The notes: generated by a model from the sequence alone, not told the origin. Positions 19,977 to 28,702 are shown, counted from the first letter of the stretch. The stretch: 64,000 nt of DNA from Bradyrhizobium guangzhouense (GCF_004114955.1 NZ_CP030053.1:3534001-3598000); one strand, 5' to 3'. Made by a program: numbers and translations.

Positions 19977-21155
19977 CTATCGCGGCACCAGACCCGCCAC
20001 GTGGAGGATCAGCCGATCGATCTCGGCTTCCGTGTTGTAGTAATGCGGTGAGGCGCGAACGACGACGGGCAGCGCTCGCTCTTCCGCATCGATGCGGGTG
20101 CTCGACGGATGGGAGGCGCCGATGGTGATGCCGGCCGCGGCGGCGCTGCTGACGATCTCGTCCGCTTCGCAGCCCTTCATCGTAAAACTGACGATGGCGC
20201 CCGGGGTGCGGCCAAGATCGCGAACGGTGATAGCGCCGATGGCGGCAAGGCCATTGCGAAGGCGGTCCGCCAGCAGGCGGCAGCGTTGCTCGATCGGGCC
20301 GAGGCCGATCGCGAGGGCGTAGTCGACGGCTGCGCCCAGCCCGAGCCGCGCCGCGTAATTGTTCTCCCACGTCTCGAAACGGCGCGCATCGTCGCGGAGC
20401 TGGTAGGCGTTCCGAGAAACCCACGGCGCCGCAAAATGGTCGATCATCGGCGGCTCAAGCTGCTGCAGCAACTCGCGGCGGACGTAGAGAAAGCCGGTGC
20501 CGCGCGGGCCGCGCAGGAATTTGCGGCCGGTAGCCGACAGCATGTCACAGCCGATCGCCTCGACGTCGACCTGCATCTGGCCGACCGCCTGGCAGGCGTC
20601 AAGCAGATAGGGAATGCCATGCGTCCGCGCGATCTTGCCGATTGCTGCGGCTGGATTGACGAGCCCGCCATTGGTCGGAACCCAGGTGATGGCGATGAGC
20701 TTCACGCGCGCGTCGATCATGCGTTCAAGTGCGTGGACATCGAGCTCGCCACTGGCATCGCTCGGCACGATGTCAATGACGACCCCCGTGCGTTTGGCGA
20801 CCTGCAGGAAGGCGACATAGTTGGCGGCGTATTCCGCTTCAGCGGTCAGGATCCGGTCGCCGGCGCGAAACGGCAGCGCATAAAACGCCATCTGCCAGGC
20901 GACGGTTGCGTTCTCCATCACCGCGATTTCGTCCGGCGCGGCGTTCAACAAGCGTGCCACCGAGCCGTAGACAGCATCGAGCCGGACAGCCTCGCGGTCG
21001 GCGGCGGCATAACCACCTATCTCGCTCTCAAGGTCGATATGCGACTTCATCGCTTCGACCACCGGCGTAGGCATCAGCGCCGCGCCCGCGTTGTGGAGAT
21101 AGACGCGCCGCGAGGCGGCCGGCGTCTCGGAGCGTATTCGGTCGAAGTCGATCAA
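19977..21155 (-). CDS. Class V aminotransferase / cysteine-desulfurase-like PLP enzyme
   Basis: This 392-residue fold-type I PLP enzyme has the N-terminal YLHNAGAALMP, the PLP-phosphate region near MENATVAWQ, and the PLP aspartate in LLDACQAVGQ. The Schiff-base lysine is in SATGRKFLRGPRGTGFLYV. It resembles NifS/SufS-type proteins, but no isc/suf genes are nearby. The C-terminal region lacks an obvious catalytic Cys loop, so a C-S lyase or a different aminotransferase activity is equally possible. It converges with ilvA, with 6 bases between the stops. Confidence 0.82.
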   Translation of the reverse strand: MIDFDRIRSETPAASRRVYLHNAGAALMPTPVVEAMKSHIDLESEIGGYAAADREAVRLDAVYGSVARLLNAAPDEIAVMENATVAWQMAFYALPFRAGDRILTAEAEYAANYVAFLQVAKRTGVVIDIVPSDASGELDVHALERMIDARVKLIAITWVPTNGGLVNPAAAIGKIARTHGIPYLLDACQAVGQMQVDVEAIGCDMLSATGRKFLRGPRGTGFLYVRRELLQQLEPPMIDHFAAPWVSRNAYQLRDDARRFETWENNYAARLGLGAAVDYALAIGLGPIEQRCRLLADRLRNGLAAIGAITVRDLGRTPGAIVSFTMKGCEADEIVSSAAAAGITIGASHPSSTRIDAEERALPVVVRASPHYYNTEAEIDRLILHVAGLVPR

Positions 21156-21233
21156 GCCGGTTCTCCCTCTCGCGCTCCCATCAACATGGCTTAGACGCGC
21201 CTAACAAGGCGAGCAAGCGGGGTGGGCTTCGTC

Positions 21234-21809
21234 TCAGATGCAGAGGCCGAGCAGCTTAAGGTGGCAGTTGGCGACTTTGGGCTTGCTGGCCGGGGTGACC
21301 TCGCGCTTCACGGCCACAAGCGGCTCGCTGTCCTTCTTCCCTTTGCCCGGCTTCGGCTCGTAATCGCCGGCGATCACCATGGCCCAATAGGTGCGTTTGC
21401 CGCTGGCGTTCTTCGCGCTCGCGATCCCGACGCGGGTGGCGTTGTGTAGTAGCAGGTTCTTGCGGTGCCCGGACGAGTCGATCCACTGTCCCAGCGTCTT
21501 CTCGAAGGTGTCGTAGCCATAGGCGATGTTTTCGGCGGCGCGGCCCGCGCCCGAGGGCGCGACGCGCTTGTTGAACGGGCCGAGGGCGTCATGGCTGAGA
21601 TCGTCTTTCGCCGCCATCGCGCGCGCCTGGTCCATGGCAATGCGGTCGAGCGTTGCGTCGCGCACGACGCGGCCCTCGCCATGCTTCAGCCGGAAGCCCG
21701 AGATCTGTTCGGCAGCGGATTCCGCCGCCGTCGCCGGCGCGGCGATCAGCAGCACCAGACCTGCAAGCAGCACGGCCGCGCGGCGCCCTATGGTCCCCCA
21801 GCGAGTCAT
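21234..21809 (-). CDS. Secreted CAP (SCP/PR1-like) domain protein
   Basis: This 191-residue exported protein has a Sec signal peptide (RRAAVLLAGLVLLIAAPATA, cleavage near residue 28). The CAP fold follows: LDRIAMDQARAMAAKDDLSH, AENIAYGYDTFEKTLGQWIDS and GHRKNLL with the conserved His. YWAMVIAG closes the core, and two Cys residues occur near the C-terminus. Bacterial CAP proteins are extracytoplasmic and of unclear biochemical function. It stands alone between genes on the same strand. Confidence 0.85.
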   Translation of the reverse strand: MTRWGTIGRRAAVLLAGLVLLIAAPATAAESAAEQISGFRLKHGEGRVVRDATLDRIAMDQARAMAAKDDLSHDALGPFNKRVAPSGAGRAAENIAYGYDTFEKTLGQWIDSSGHRKNLLLHNATRVGIASAKNASGKRTYWAMVIAGDYEPKPGKGKKDSEPLVAVKREVTPASKPKVANCHLKLLGLCI

Positions 21810-21886
21810 TTGTCCCCAAAATCAGTGCAGTCCCCGGCTTCTCCACCGGCATTGTGGACGCTTCAAGGCGCCGCGCATCCCATGGT

Positions 21887-22981
21887 CTAACCGGTGGGCA
21901 GGTCCGCCTCGAAGTTGAAGCGATCGCGCAGGTTCTTGCGCTGCTCCAGGATATCCTTGAGGAAGGCGCGGTCCTGCTCGTTCTTCATCATCGGCTCGAT
22001 CAAATCGAGCTGGTTCATCGCGACCAGTTGCAGGATCTCGGTGCGCGGCCTGCCGCCGGGATCGCGCGGCAGTGCGTGCACGACCTGGATGTGTTCCGGC
22101 GGCTTTGGGCCCTTGGCAGCCGTCAATTCGTTACGGAGCTGACCTTCGAGCGCGGCCTGATCGGCTTCCACGAACGCATAGAGCCCGACGCCGGAGCGGC
22201 GGTCGGCAAAGGCGACGATGGCGGTGTCTCGCACGGCCGGGTTCTTGCGGATCAGCTCCGCGATGACGGGCGCATCGTTGACGAGCCGGCGGCCGCCGCC
22301 CTCGCGGTCGGTGAAGTTGAACAGGCCGCGGGTGATGGCGCGATAGACCTTCTTGCCGGTGGCAAGCCACAGGCTCGCGGCGAATGATTTCTTCGCCAGC
22401 ACCTTTCGCTCGCGGGGCGTCAGCGCCTCGGGCGCGTAGGAGCGTTTGTGCTTGAGCAGATGGCGGAGGTCTTCGTAGGCGAGGACGCGATAAAGCCGGC
22501 CGCGTCGCTTGAAGCACGCCGCGAGCTGGAAGTCGGTCACGTAGGCGCGACCATCGCGGCCGACCAGCCAGTTCTGTTCCTTGGCGAGATCATTGTGGCA
22601 GATGCCGGCACGGCGGAGCCGGCGCAGGACGTCCTTCGCCGAGCGGAAATAGGCGAGATCGCCGTGAGGCTTTGCCAGATGCAGCGCGACGCCGTCGACA
22701 AAGCCGCGCACCAGCGCACGACGTCCGCCCCAGAGCAGCTCGGGTCCGACCTGAAGGCCCTTTGCAAGCGCCAGCGCGTGCTTCTCGCGGGCGAACAGAT
22801 GGCGCGCCAGCAGGAACGACCACCACGGCACCTCATCAAGCCGGCGCAGCACGGCGTCGACCTCGCCGGCGTTGCTGCGGAAACGGCCGCGCTCGACGGT
22901 CGAGAACACGTCGCGCTTGAGCAGCACGCCCTCGGTCCAGCGCGCCGAGAGTACCGCGGCGTCGTCTTTCGGGAGACTCAT
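21887..22981 (-). CDS. RIO-like kinase domain fused to an ANL-type C-terminal domain
   Basis: This is a 364-residue cytoplasmic protein. The N-terminal half is kinase-like, with a catalytic-loop motif HNDLAKEQNW near residues 129-138 and a TDF metal-binding motif (DFG equivalent) at 149-151. The usual glycine loop is not evident. From about residue 235 the sequence changes to the small C-terminal lid domain of acyl/aryl-AMP ligases: PVIAELIRKNPAVRDTAIVAF, then ALPRDPGGRPR near 304-313. In active ligases the last motif carries a catalytic Lys (PxTxSGK), which is Arg here. It starts at 22981, 7 bases after the trmFO stop, so the two genes are probably co-transcribed. The substrate is unknown. 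Confidence 0.78.
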   Translation of the reverse strand: MSLPKDDAAVLSARWTEGVLLKRDVFSTVERGRFRSNAGEVDAVLRRLDEVPWWSFLLARHLFAREKHALALAKGLQVGPELLWGGRRALVRGFVDGVALHLAKPHGDLAYFRSAKDVLRRLRRAGICHNDLAKEQNWLVGRDGRAYVTDFQLAACFKRRGRLYRVLAYEDLRHLLKHKRSYAPEALTPRERKVLAKKSFAASLWLATGKKVYRAITRGLFNFTDREGGGRRLVNDAPVIAELIRKNPAVRDTAIVAFADRRSGVGLYAFVEADQAALEGQLRNELTAAKGPKPPEHIQVVHALPRDPGGRPRTEILQLVAMNQLDLIEPMMKNEQDRAFLKDILEQRKNLRDRFNFEADLPTG

Positions 22982-22988
22982 CGAGAAC

Positions 22989-24416
22989 TCACGCGGCTGC
23001 GGCAATGCGCAAATGATCGGCCATCCAGCGATCGAGATCGGCAAGCGCCAATGCGCTCATGGCCTGCTTCTTGGCCACCGTTTTCTCGTTGCCGCGCAGA
23101 CGCGTGCCGTCGGGTTTCTTCGTCGGCGGGCTGGCAAGTGGCGGGAACAGGCCGAAATTGATGTTCATCGGCTGGAACGAGCGCGTGCCCGGCTCGATCG
23201 TCTCGATATGGCCGCCTGTGATATGGCCAAGCAGCGATCCGAGCGCCGTCGTAGCCGGCGGGCTCGCAAGGGTCTCGCCGCGCGCGTCGGCTGCCGCATA
23301 GAGGCCGGCGATGAGGCCGACGCTGGCGGATTCCACATAGCCTTCGCAACCTGTCATCTGGCCCGCAAAGCGCAGTCGCGGCTGCGCGCGCAGCCGCAGC
23401 TGGCTGTCGAGCACTTTGGGGGAGTTGAGGAAGGTGTTGCGATGCAGGCCGCCGAGGCGGGCAAACTCGGCCTTCTCCAGGCCGGGAATGGTGCGGAAGA
23501 TGCGCTGCTGCTCGCCATACTTCAGTTTCGTCTGGAAGCCGACGATGTTGTAGAGCGTGCCGAGCTTGTTGTCCTGGCGTAGCTGCACGATCGCGTAGGA
23601 CTTCGTCGCGGGATCGTGCGGATTGGTGAGGCCGACCGGCTTCATCGGGCCGTGGCGCAGCGTCTCGGGACCGCGCTCCGCCATCACCTCGATCGGCAGG
23701 CAGCCGTCGAAATAGGGCGTGTTGGTCTCCCATTGCTTGAATTCGGTCTTCTCGCCTGAAATCAGCGCAGTGACGAAGCCCTCATACTGCTCCTTGGTCA
23801 TGGGGCAGTTGATGTAGTCGGCGCCGTTACCCCCAGGGCCGACCTTGTCGTAGCGTGACTGGAACCAGGCCACCGACATGTCGATGGATTCGCGGTGCAC
23901 GATCGGCGCGATGGCATCGAAGAAGGCGAGCGCGTCCTCGTCGGTCAGCTCGCGGATGGCATCGGCCAGCGGCGCTGAGGTGAGGGGGCCCGTCGCCACG
24001 ATCACGTTGCTCCAGTCGGCCGGCGGCAGGCCTTTGATCTCGCCGCGTGCGATCTCGATGAGGGGATGGTCGCTCAGCGCCCTGGTCACGGCCGCGGAAA
24101 AGCCATCGCGGTCGACGGCCAGCGCGCCGCCGGCGGGCACCTGGTTGGCATCGGCCGCGCTCATGATCAGCGAATCGAGGCGGCGCATCTCGGCATGGAG
24201 AAGACCGACAGCGTTGTTGGCAGCGTCGTCCGAGCGGAACGAATTGGAGCAGACAAGCTCGGCGAGCCCATGGGTGCGGTGCGCCTCGGTCATGCGGTCG
24301 GGCCGCATCTCGTGCAACACCACGGGCACCCCAGCTCTCGCGATTTGCCAAGCGGCTTCCGAACCGGCAAGGCCGGCGCCAATAACGTGCACGGGTTTGG
24401 ATAGGGGTCCTGTCAT
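22989..24416 (-). CDS. trmFO: tRNA (uracil-5-)-methyltransferase TrmFO, folate-dependent
   Basis: TrmFO uses 5,10-methylenetetrahydrofolate and FAD to make m5U54 in the T-loop of tRNA. The 475-residue protein has the N-terminal FAD-binding [19 protein letters not shown] motif, [11 protein letters not shown] with a conserved Cys, and the C-terminal [18 protein letters not shown] motif. The length is typical. It lies upstream of the kinase fusion gene, and a hairpin at 24491-24509 separates it from the small DUF1127 gene. Confidence 0.95.
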   Translation of the reverse strand: MTGPLSKPVHVIGAGLAGSEAAWQIARAGVPVVLHEMRPDRMTEAHRTHGLAELVCSNSFRSDDAANNAVGLLHAEMRRLDSLIMSAADANQVPAGGALAVDRDGFSAAVTRALSDHPLIEIARGEIKGLPPADWSNVIVATGPLTSAPLADAIRELTDEDALAFFDAIAPIVHRESIDMSVAWFQSRYDKVGPGGNGADYINCPMTKEQYEGFVTALISGEKTEFKQWETNTPYFDGCLPIEVMAERGPETLRHGPMKPVGLTNPHDPATKSYAIVQLRQDNKLGTLYNIVGFQTKLKYGEQQRIFRTIPGLEKAEFARLGGLHRNTFLNSPKVLDSQLRLRAQPRLRFAGQMTGCEGYVESASVGLIAGLYAAADARGETLASPPATTALGSLLGHITGGHIETIEPGTRSFQPMNINFGLFPPLASPPTKKPDGTRLRGNEKTVAKKQAMSALALADLDRWMADHLRIAAAA

Positions 24417-24490
24417 GGGGCGGACAGGTAGCGCTTTTCGGCGGCCAGTGGAATCGCCGAGATGGAGTTTTCTGCCGCTGAAAACGACAG

Positions 24491-24509
24491 CGCCCGCACG
24501 AGGCGGGCG
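24491..24509 (-). terminator. Terminator-like hairpin downstream of the DUF1127 gene
   Basis: CGCCCGC and GCGGGCG form a 7-bp GC stem around a 5-base loop. On the minus strand it is followed by a U-containing CTGTCGTTTTC stretch. It is placed 34 bases after the DUF1127 stop and 75 bases before trmFO. Confidence 0.55.
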
Positions 24510-24542
24510 TTATCGGTTCGTCCGGTGAAGGGCTGAACGATA

Positions 24543-24695
24543 TCAGCCCTGATACTGGCCGGCGGCAACGCGCGGGATGTCCGAGCGATCGAGGCCGATG
24601 TCGGCCAGTTCGCGATCGCTGAGCTGGGACAGTTCGGCAACATTGCGCTGATAGTCCCGGAAGGCCTGGATCATGCGGATGAGTGAGAGCAGCAT
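24543..24695 (-). CDS. DUF1127 small protein
   Basis: This is a 50-residue basic/amphipathic protein, reading MLLSLIRMIQAFRDYQRNV, then ELSQLSDRELADIGLDRSDI and a short tail. The LSDREL-DIGL motif is diagnostic of DUF1127 (YjiS-like) proteins. Some alphaproteobacterial members are RNA-binding or affect phosphate and stress regulation. AGGAG lies 7 bases before the ATG. A promoter-like TTTCGC-N17-TATATT is 55 bases upstream and a GC hairpin follows, so it looks like a monocistronic unit. Confidence 0.88.
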   Translation of the reverse strand: MLLSLIRMIQAFRDYQRNVAELSQLSDRELADIGLDRSDIPRVAAGQYQG

Positions 24696-24749
24696 TGGTA
24701 GTCTCCTGTAGTTCGATTCAGCCCTTGCTCAGGCCTCATCGTTGAAATG

Positions 24750-24778
24750 AATATAGGTGAGAGCAGTGCAGTGCGAAA
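24750..24778 (-). promoter_or_regulatory. Putative promoter of the DUF1127 gene
   Basis: On the minus strand TTTCGC (-35, weak) and TATATT (-10, good) are separated by 17 bases, about 55 bases before the DUF1127 ATG. The -10 element drives this call. Confidence 0.4.
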
Positions 24779-25117
24779 GTTCCGATGTTGCGATGCAGCT
24801 AAGCGAAGAACGCATGGCGTCGGTAAGGGACGATTAACCCGTTGGCACTCCCGCCTAATGGCTAGGCGGGTCGCGCCAAAACATGCGATAAATCTCCGTG
24901 AAATCACGGATTTATCAGTTGTTTTGCGATTCCGATTGTTGTGGAAATTGGTTACGTTCCCGTGATCTTCAAGCCGTCAGCCCAGCCCGTAAACCAAACT
25001 CCGGCATGCGTGATTCGCATGAATGAGAATTTGTTGTTATGAATGAATATTCATAGTTTTGAGCCAATCTCGCACTTCCGCTGAGTCCTTGCGGTACGAC
25101 GGTTCGCTAAGGGACGC

Positions 25118-25147
25118 GCGCGCGGCGCGCCTCGCCGCGCCGCGCGC
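25118..25147. repeat. 12-bp perfect GC-only inverted repeat
   Basis: GCGCGCGGCGCG (25118-25129) is the exact reverse complement of CGCGCCGCGCGC (25136-25147), with a 6-base loop. It lies about 250 bases upstream of the small secreted protein gene. No T-tract follows on either strand, so it is not a standard intrinsic terminator. Confidence 0.65.
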
Positions 25148-25396
25148 TCGGATACTACCCTTCTGCTCCATGCCGCCCGCATGTTGCGCCGCACACACGC
25201 TAAGCGTGCAAACCCTGATTACAAAGTTGTAATGAAAATCAGAAATTTCGCATGCGGCTCTGCGCAGCGCGCAACATCACGCAATTCTCGCGCGGAATTT
25301 ATTGCGGCAACTTGCCGCGTCGGCAGCAAAGTCATGTCGCGGATTCCGGCAATGTCGCCGGTTCTGTCCCAAGAAGAAGAGAAGGAAAGTAACATC

Positions 25397-25660
25397 ATGA
25401 CTAAGTTACTCGGGGTTATCGCAATTGCCGCCGTTGCATTCGCCGTCGCGCCGGCTCAGGCCGCCAAGCACAGCATGGGCGGCTGCAGCGGGGCCAATCT
25501 GGAGAAGACCGAGACTGCAATGGAGGCCATGCCCGACGGTGATGGCAAGTTCGCCGCCGCGAAGGAGGTCACGGCGGCTCAGGACGCGCTGCTCAACGGC
25601 AAGATGGGTGTGTGCGGCATGCACCTGAACAAGGCGATGCACGCCACCATGGGCAAGTAA
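25397..25660 (+). CDS. Small secreted protein, function unknown
   Basis: This 87-residue protein has a clear Sec signal peptide (MTKLLGVIAIAAVAFAVAPAQA) and a mature part of about 65 residues. The mature part contains two Cys residues (GGCSGANLEK and GVCGMHLNKAM) and several Met and Lys residues. AAGGA lies about 10 bases before the ATG at 25397. The frame is open far upstream to 25181 but those codons look non-coding. I know similar small periplasmic proteins in Bradyrhizobium but no function. A hairpin follows its stop. Confidence 0.75.
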   Translation: MTKLLGVIAIAAVAFAVAPAQAAKHSMGGCSGANLEKTETAMEAMPDGDGKFAAAKEVTAAQDALLNGKMGVCGMHLNKAMHATMGK

Positions 25661-25686
25661 ACGGGTAGGTCAACGCAATCCAAGAG

Positions 25687-25714
25687 AGGGCCGGTCGTCG
25701 TATCGATCGGCCCT
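25687..25714. terminator. Hairpin between convergent genes
   Basis: AGGGCCG (25687-25693) pairs with CGGCCCT (25708-25714), followed on the plus strand by ACGCGTTTTG. It separates the small secreted gene from the convergent lytic transglycosylase and could stop transcription from the left. Confidence 0.5.
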
Positions 25715-25737
25715 ACGCGTTTTGACCTCCATGGGTT

Positions 25738-26562
25738 CTAAGGAGCGTGCGCGAGTTGGGTGGCAAAATAGGCCACCGTCTTGCAATAGACCTCGCTCTT
25801 GTTCCATTGCTGCAGCACCGCGAAGTTCGGGCTGCCCGGCTGCCAGTCCTTGCCCTTCTGCCAACCATAGCCCGCGAGGTAATTCGCGGTGGAGGCAAGC
25901 ACGTCGGGAGCGTTGTGCAGGAGGTCACGCTTGCCGTTGCCGTCGAAATCGACGGCATATTTCATCCAGGACGACGGCATGAATTGGGTTTGGCCGAGCT
26001 CGCCGGCCCAAGCGCCCTTCATCTCTGCAGGCGCGAGATCGCCGCGCTGAACAATGCGCAGCGCATCCATCAACTCGCCGCGAAACTGCTCGGCACGGCG
26101 GCAATCATAGGCCAGCGTTGCCAGCGAGCGGATCGTCGAGAACTTGCCGGTGTTGACACCGAAATCCGTCTCCAGACCCCAGATCGCGACCAGGATCTCG
26201 CCCGGCACGCCATAGGCCTGCTCGATGCGCGACAGCACCGATCCGTATTGCTTCATCATGTTGGAGCCGCGCATCATCCGCGGCGGCACCATACGGCCGG
26301 AAAACTCCTCGAAGGTCTGGGTAAAGACCTTTTGCGACTTGTCGCGGTTGAGCACGCTCTGGTCGAGCGTGACGCCGGCAAGTCCGGCGGTGATGGCCTG
26401 TTGCGAGATGCCCTTGGCCGCAGCCTCGGTTTTGAAATCCGCGAGCCAGGCGTCGAAATTGCCCGAGCCGCACGCGACCGCGGCGAGAGCGGGCTCAGCG
26501 GAGACGATTGAGGCTGAAAAGGCGAGGGCGGCGAGAGCGAGACGAGAAATCGTCAGGGTCAT
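25738..26562 (-). CDS. Lytic murein transglycosylase (MltB/GH103-like)
   Basis: This 274-residue periplasmic enzyme cleaves peptidoglycan glycan strands to 1,6-anhydro-MurNAc ends. A signal peptide (residues 1-27) is followed by the SLT_2 domain. The catalytic Glu lies in VAIWGLETDFGVNTG, and the GELGQTQFMPSSWMKYAVDFDGNG and AGYGWQKG motifs follow. The minus-strand ATG at 26562 (MTLTISRLAL) is preferred, although the frame is open for another 177 codons upstream. It lacks the C-terminal peptidoglycan-binding domain of some relatives. Its products would normally feed NagZ-dependent recycling, and nagZ is decayed in this window. Confidence 0.9.
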   Translation of the reverse strand: MTLTISRLALAALAFSASIVSAEPALAAVACGSGNFDAWLADFKTEAAAKGISQQAITAGLAGVTLDQSVLNRDKSQKVFTQTFEEFSGRMVPPRMMRGSNMMKQYGSVLSRIEQAYGVPGEILVAIWGLETDFGVNTGKFSTIRSLATLAYDCRRAEQFRGELMDALRIVQRGDLAPAEMKGAWAGELGQTQFMPSSWMKYAVDFDGNGKRDLLHNAPDVLASTANYLAGYGWQKGKDWQPGSPNFAVLQQWNKSEVYCKTVAYFATQLAHAP

Positions 26563-26705
26563 CAGAGGTAATTGATTCCGTGAGTGGATATGACCGGCGG
26601 TGGTAATTTCTGATGCAACCGCGGCCAAAGCAAGGCGTATGACAGCACCGCTCCCGCCGGGTGACCCGGGCGGGAGTGCTCTGACGAAATCGCCTGGCTT
26701 CGGTC

Positions 26706-27608
26706 CTACTCCCTGTTTCGCCACGGGAAGAGATTGGCGGGGAAGTCGGCCGCCGGCTTGCGCGGGCGCTGTGGCGGGGGCGGCACCGGCCGGACACCGG
26801 GCTCGGAGACGATCGCCTTGCGATAGAGATGCCAGGTCGCGTGGCCGAGCAGGGGAATGACGATGGCGAGCCCGAGGAACGCGGGGATCGTTCCGAGCGC
26901 AAGCAATACCGCCACGATCAGGCCCCAGGCCGCCATCGGCACCGGGTTCTTGGCGACGACGCGTAGCGAGGTGACCATTGCGTCCAGTGCGCCGGCGTGG
27001 CGGTCGAGCATCAGCGGAAACGATACCGCGCTGATGCAGAGCGCTGCGAGAGCGAACAGGAAGCCCGTGCCACACCCAACCACGATCAGCCACCAGCCCT
27101 GCGATGTCGTCAGCACGCGCGTGGCGAAATCCGAGATTCCGGTGACGCCCTCATAACCGAACGCGGCGACATAGATCGCCTGGGCGGTCGCGACCCAAGT
27201 GACGAACAGCGCGAGCAACAACGCGCCGAGGCCGAGCATGGCGCCGAAGGAGGGCGAGCGAAGAACGTCGATGGCATCCCAGGCGCTGGCTTCCTCATAG
27301 CGTTCGCGGCGGCTGGAGAGTTCATAAAGGCCGAGTGCTGCGAACGGGCCGATCAGGGCGAAGCCTGCGGCCAGCGGAAACAGCAGCGGGATCACGGAAT
27401 AGCCCATTGCGACGCGCGCGATCACGAGGCCAAGCACCGGATAGATCACGCAGAGGATGATGGCGTGGCTGGGGACTGCCTTGAAATCTTCCCAGCCGCG
27501 CTTGAGCGCGTCGTGCAGGTCGGAGAGTTCTATGGTTCGGATCACCGGTCCAGCCGCGTCTGCGGTCTGGCCCATCGTGGGGACATTGCCCTGATAGAGT
27601 GTGGCCAT
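26706..27608 (-). CDS. DUF2189 multi-pass membrane protein
   Basis: This 300-residue protein has about six membrane segments. The cytoplasmic N-terminus includes IRTIELSDLHDALKRGWEDFKAVPSHAI, a typical start for the DUF2189 family. The following helices are rich in Ala, Leu and Gly. The C-terminal tail is Pro/Arg-rich and cytoplasmic. The function is unknown; members often sit near cytochrome or respiratory genes, but not here. It is divergent from the DUF3597 gene. Confidence 0.82.
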   Translation of the reverse strand: MATLYQGNVPTMGQTADAAGPVIRTIELSDLHDALKRGWEDFKAVPSHAIILCVIYPVLGLVIARVAMGYSVIPLLFPLAAGFALIGPFAALGLYELSSRRERYEEASAWDAIDVLRSPSFGAMLGLGALLLALFVTWVATAQAIYVAAFGYEGVTGISDFATRVLTTSQGWWLIVVGCGTGFLFALAALCISAVSFPLMLDRHAGALDAMVTSLRVVAKNPVPMAAWGLIVAVLLALGTIPAFLGLAIVIPLLGHATWHLYRKAIVSEPGVRPVPPPPQRPRKPAADFPANLFPWRNRE

Positions 27609-27940
27609 GGTCGGCTTGCTCCCTTGTCATGCAGCCGAATTCGGCGCCGACAACGGCGCAAGCGGCCGCTTTTTGGGTTTCGCGAGTCCAACCAGACGCG
27701 AATTCCAGGTGGCATCGCGAGCTGAACCAGAAGCGTACGCCCATTTCCGAGTCCTGTCCCTCACGCTTGGGTGAGATTCGTTGCCGCAGTGCAACCTCGC
27801 TGACGTCATCCGGTCGTCATTTCGCCGCAGATAAGCTCATGCTGTTTGTGGCTCGCGGAACTTCGCGGGCATACCGGCGTAACTTCGTCTATAAGGGCCC
27901 ACTCTGGGCCTTCCAACGGGATCCTTTTCGGGGAGCAGAC
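27609..27940. other. Divergent intergenic region between DUF2189 and DUF3597 genes
   Basis: This 332-bp region contains no credible gene. It holds a small CTCAC/GTGAG stem near 27759-27773 and, 60 bases before the DUF3597 ATG, a possible extracytoplasmic-stress promoter. Confidence 0.5.
27857..27881 (+). promoter_or_regulatory. Weak EcfG-type promoter candidate
   Basis: GGAAC (27857-27861), a 16-base spacer and CGTA resemble the alphaproteobacterial general-stress sigma consensus GGAAC-N16/17-CGTT with one mismatch in the -10. It is placed upstream of the DUF3597 gene. Confidence 0.25.
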
Positions 27941-28360
27941 ATGAGCATTTTCGGAAAAATCATGGGCGCGATCTTCGGCAGCCATACGGCTTCCGCTGCG
28001 CCCGCCGGCGGCGCACCCGCGGGCAGCGCACCTGCGCCTGCAGGGACCGCCCCGAGCGGATCCGCGCCAGCATCTGCGCCCGCAGCCGCGCCTGCCCAAA
28101 CGGTGGACGTCGCCGCGATCGTCGACAAGGCGGCCGCCGCGCATAAGGGCGAGAAGCTGGAGTGGCGCACCTCGATCGTCGATCTGATGAAGGCGCTCGA
28201 CGTCGATTCGAGCCTGGCTGCACGCAAGGATCTCGCCAAGGAGCTCGGCTACACCGGCGACATGAACGACTCAGCCAGCATGAACGTCTGGCTGCACAAG
28301 CAGGTGATGTCCAAGCTCGCTGCCAATGGCGGCAAGCTGCCGCCGGAAATCAAGCACTGA
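27941..28360 (+). CDS. DUF3597-domain protein
   Basis: This 139-residue protein begins MSIFGKIMGAIFG. An Ala/Pro/Gly/Ser low-complexity linker follows (about residues 15-53). The conserved C-terminal DUF3597 domain contains EWRTSIVDLMKALD, DLAKELGYTGD and MNVWLHKQVM. The domain resembles a small helical LysM-like or peptidoglycan-associated module, but no function is established. GGGGAG precedes the ATG at 27941, and a strong terminator follows the gene, so it is probably monocistronic. Confidence 0.88.
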   Translation: MSIFGKIMGAIFGSHTASAAPAGGAPAGSAPAPAGTAPSGSAPASAPAAAPAQTVDVAAIVDKAAAAHKGEKLEWRTSIVDLMKALDVDSSLAARKDLAKELGYTGDMNDSASMNVWLHKQVMSKLAANGGKLPPEIKH

Positions 28361-28395
28361 TCGGCGCGCATCCGTCGACGCCAAGCAATTGAAAG

Positions 28396-28422
28396 AGGGT
28401 CCGCGATCTCGCGGGCCCTTTT
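28396..28422 (+). terminator. Intrinsic terminator of the DUF3597 gene
   Basis: AGGGTCCGCG pairs with CGCGGGCCCT (one G-U pair) around a 4-base loop, followed by TTTT. It lies 35 bases after the stop and just inside the convergent acetyltransferase gene boundary. Confidence 0.75.
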
Positions 28423-28426
28423 GCGT

Positions 28427-28702
28427 TCAGGCGACGAGATCCGCATCCTCGGGATGCTTGTCGAGATAGTCGACAACGAAGCCGCAGCCTGCGATCACCT
28501 TGCGGCCGTCGCGGCGGATGATCTCGAGCGCACCCTTGATCAGCTCGGACGCAATGCCGCGGCCGCGCAGCGCACGCGGCGTCTCGGTGTGGGTGATAAT
28601 CACAGCCGACGGCGTCAGCCGGTAATTGGCGAAGGCGAGCTCGCTGCCGGCATCGAGCTCGAAGCGGCTCCTGTCCTTGTTGTCGCGTACCGATGCCGCC
28701 AT
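28427..28702 (-). CDS. Small GNAT acetyltransferase (Acetyltransf_CG/YjdJ type)
   Basis: This 91-residue minimal GNAT protein has the acetyl-CoA loop region ETPRALRGRGIASELIKGAL and a conserved C-terminal KHPE motif. Such proteins have a GNAT fold without an N-terminal substrate domain and their targets are unknown. The ATG at 28702 (MAASVRD) fits the family length. A paralogue of exactly the same length lies at 29756-30031 on the other side of the TPR gene. Confidence 0.85.
   Translation of the reverse strand: MAASVRDNKDRSRFELDAGSELAFANYRLTPSAVIITHTETPRALRGRGIASELIKGALEIIRRDGRKVIAGCGFVVDYLDKHPEDADLVA

Larger units (their letters stand above)
24696..25396. other. 700-bp intergenic region with several hairpins; possible small RNA
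   Basis: No credible protein gene is seen. It contains a perfect 8-bp hairpin (CCCGCCTA, 24850-24857, with TAGGCGGG, 24863-24870). A second stem follows: GATAAAT (24887-24893) with ATTTATC (24910-24916), enclosing CCGTGA/TCACGG. A T-rich AGTTGTTTTG comes directly after it, so the two stems could be the 3' end of a plus-strand small RNA. Further on are a 12-bp palindrome ATGAATATTCAT (25043-25054) and a very GC-rich stem at 25118-25147. No promoter for an RNA was convincingly found. Confidence 0.4.
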
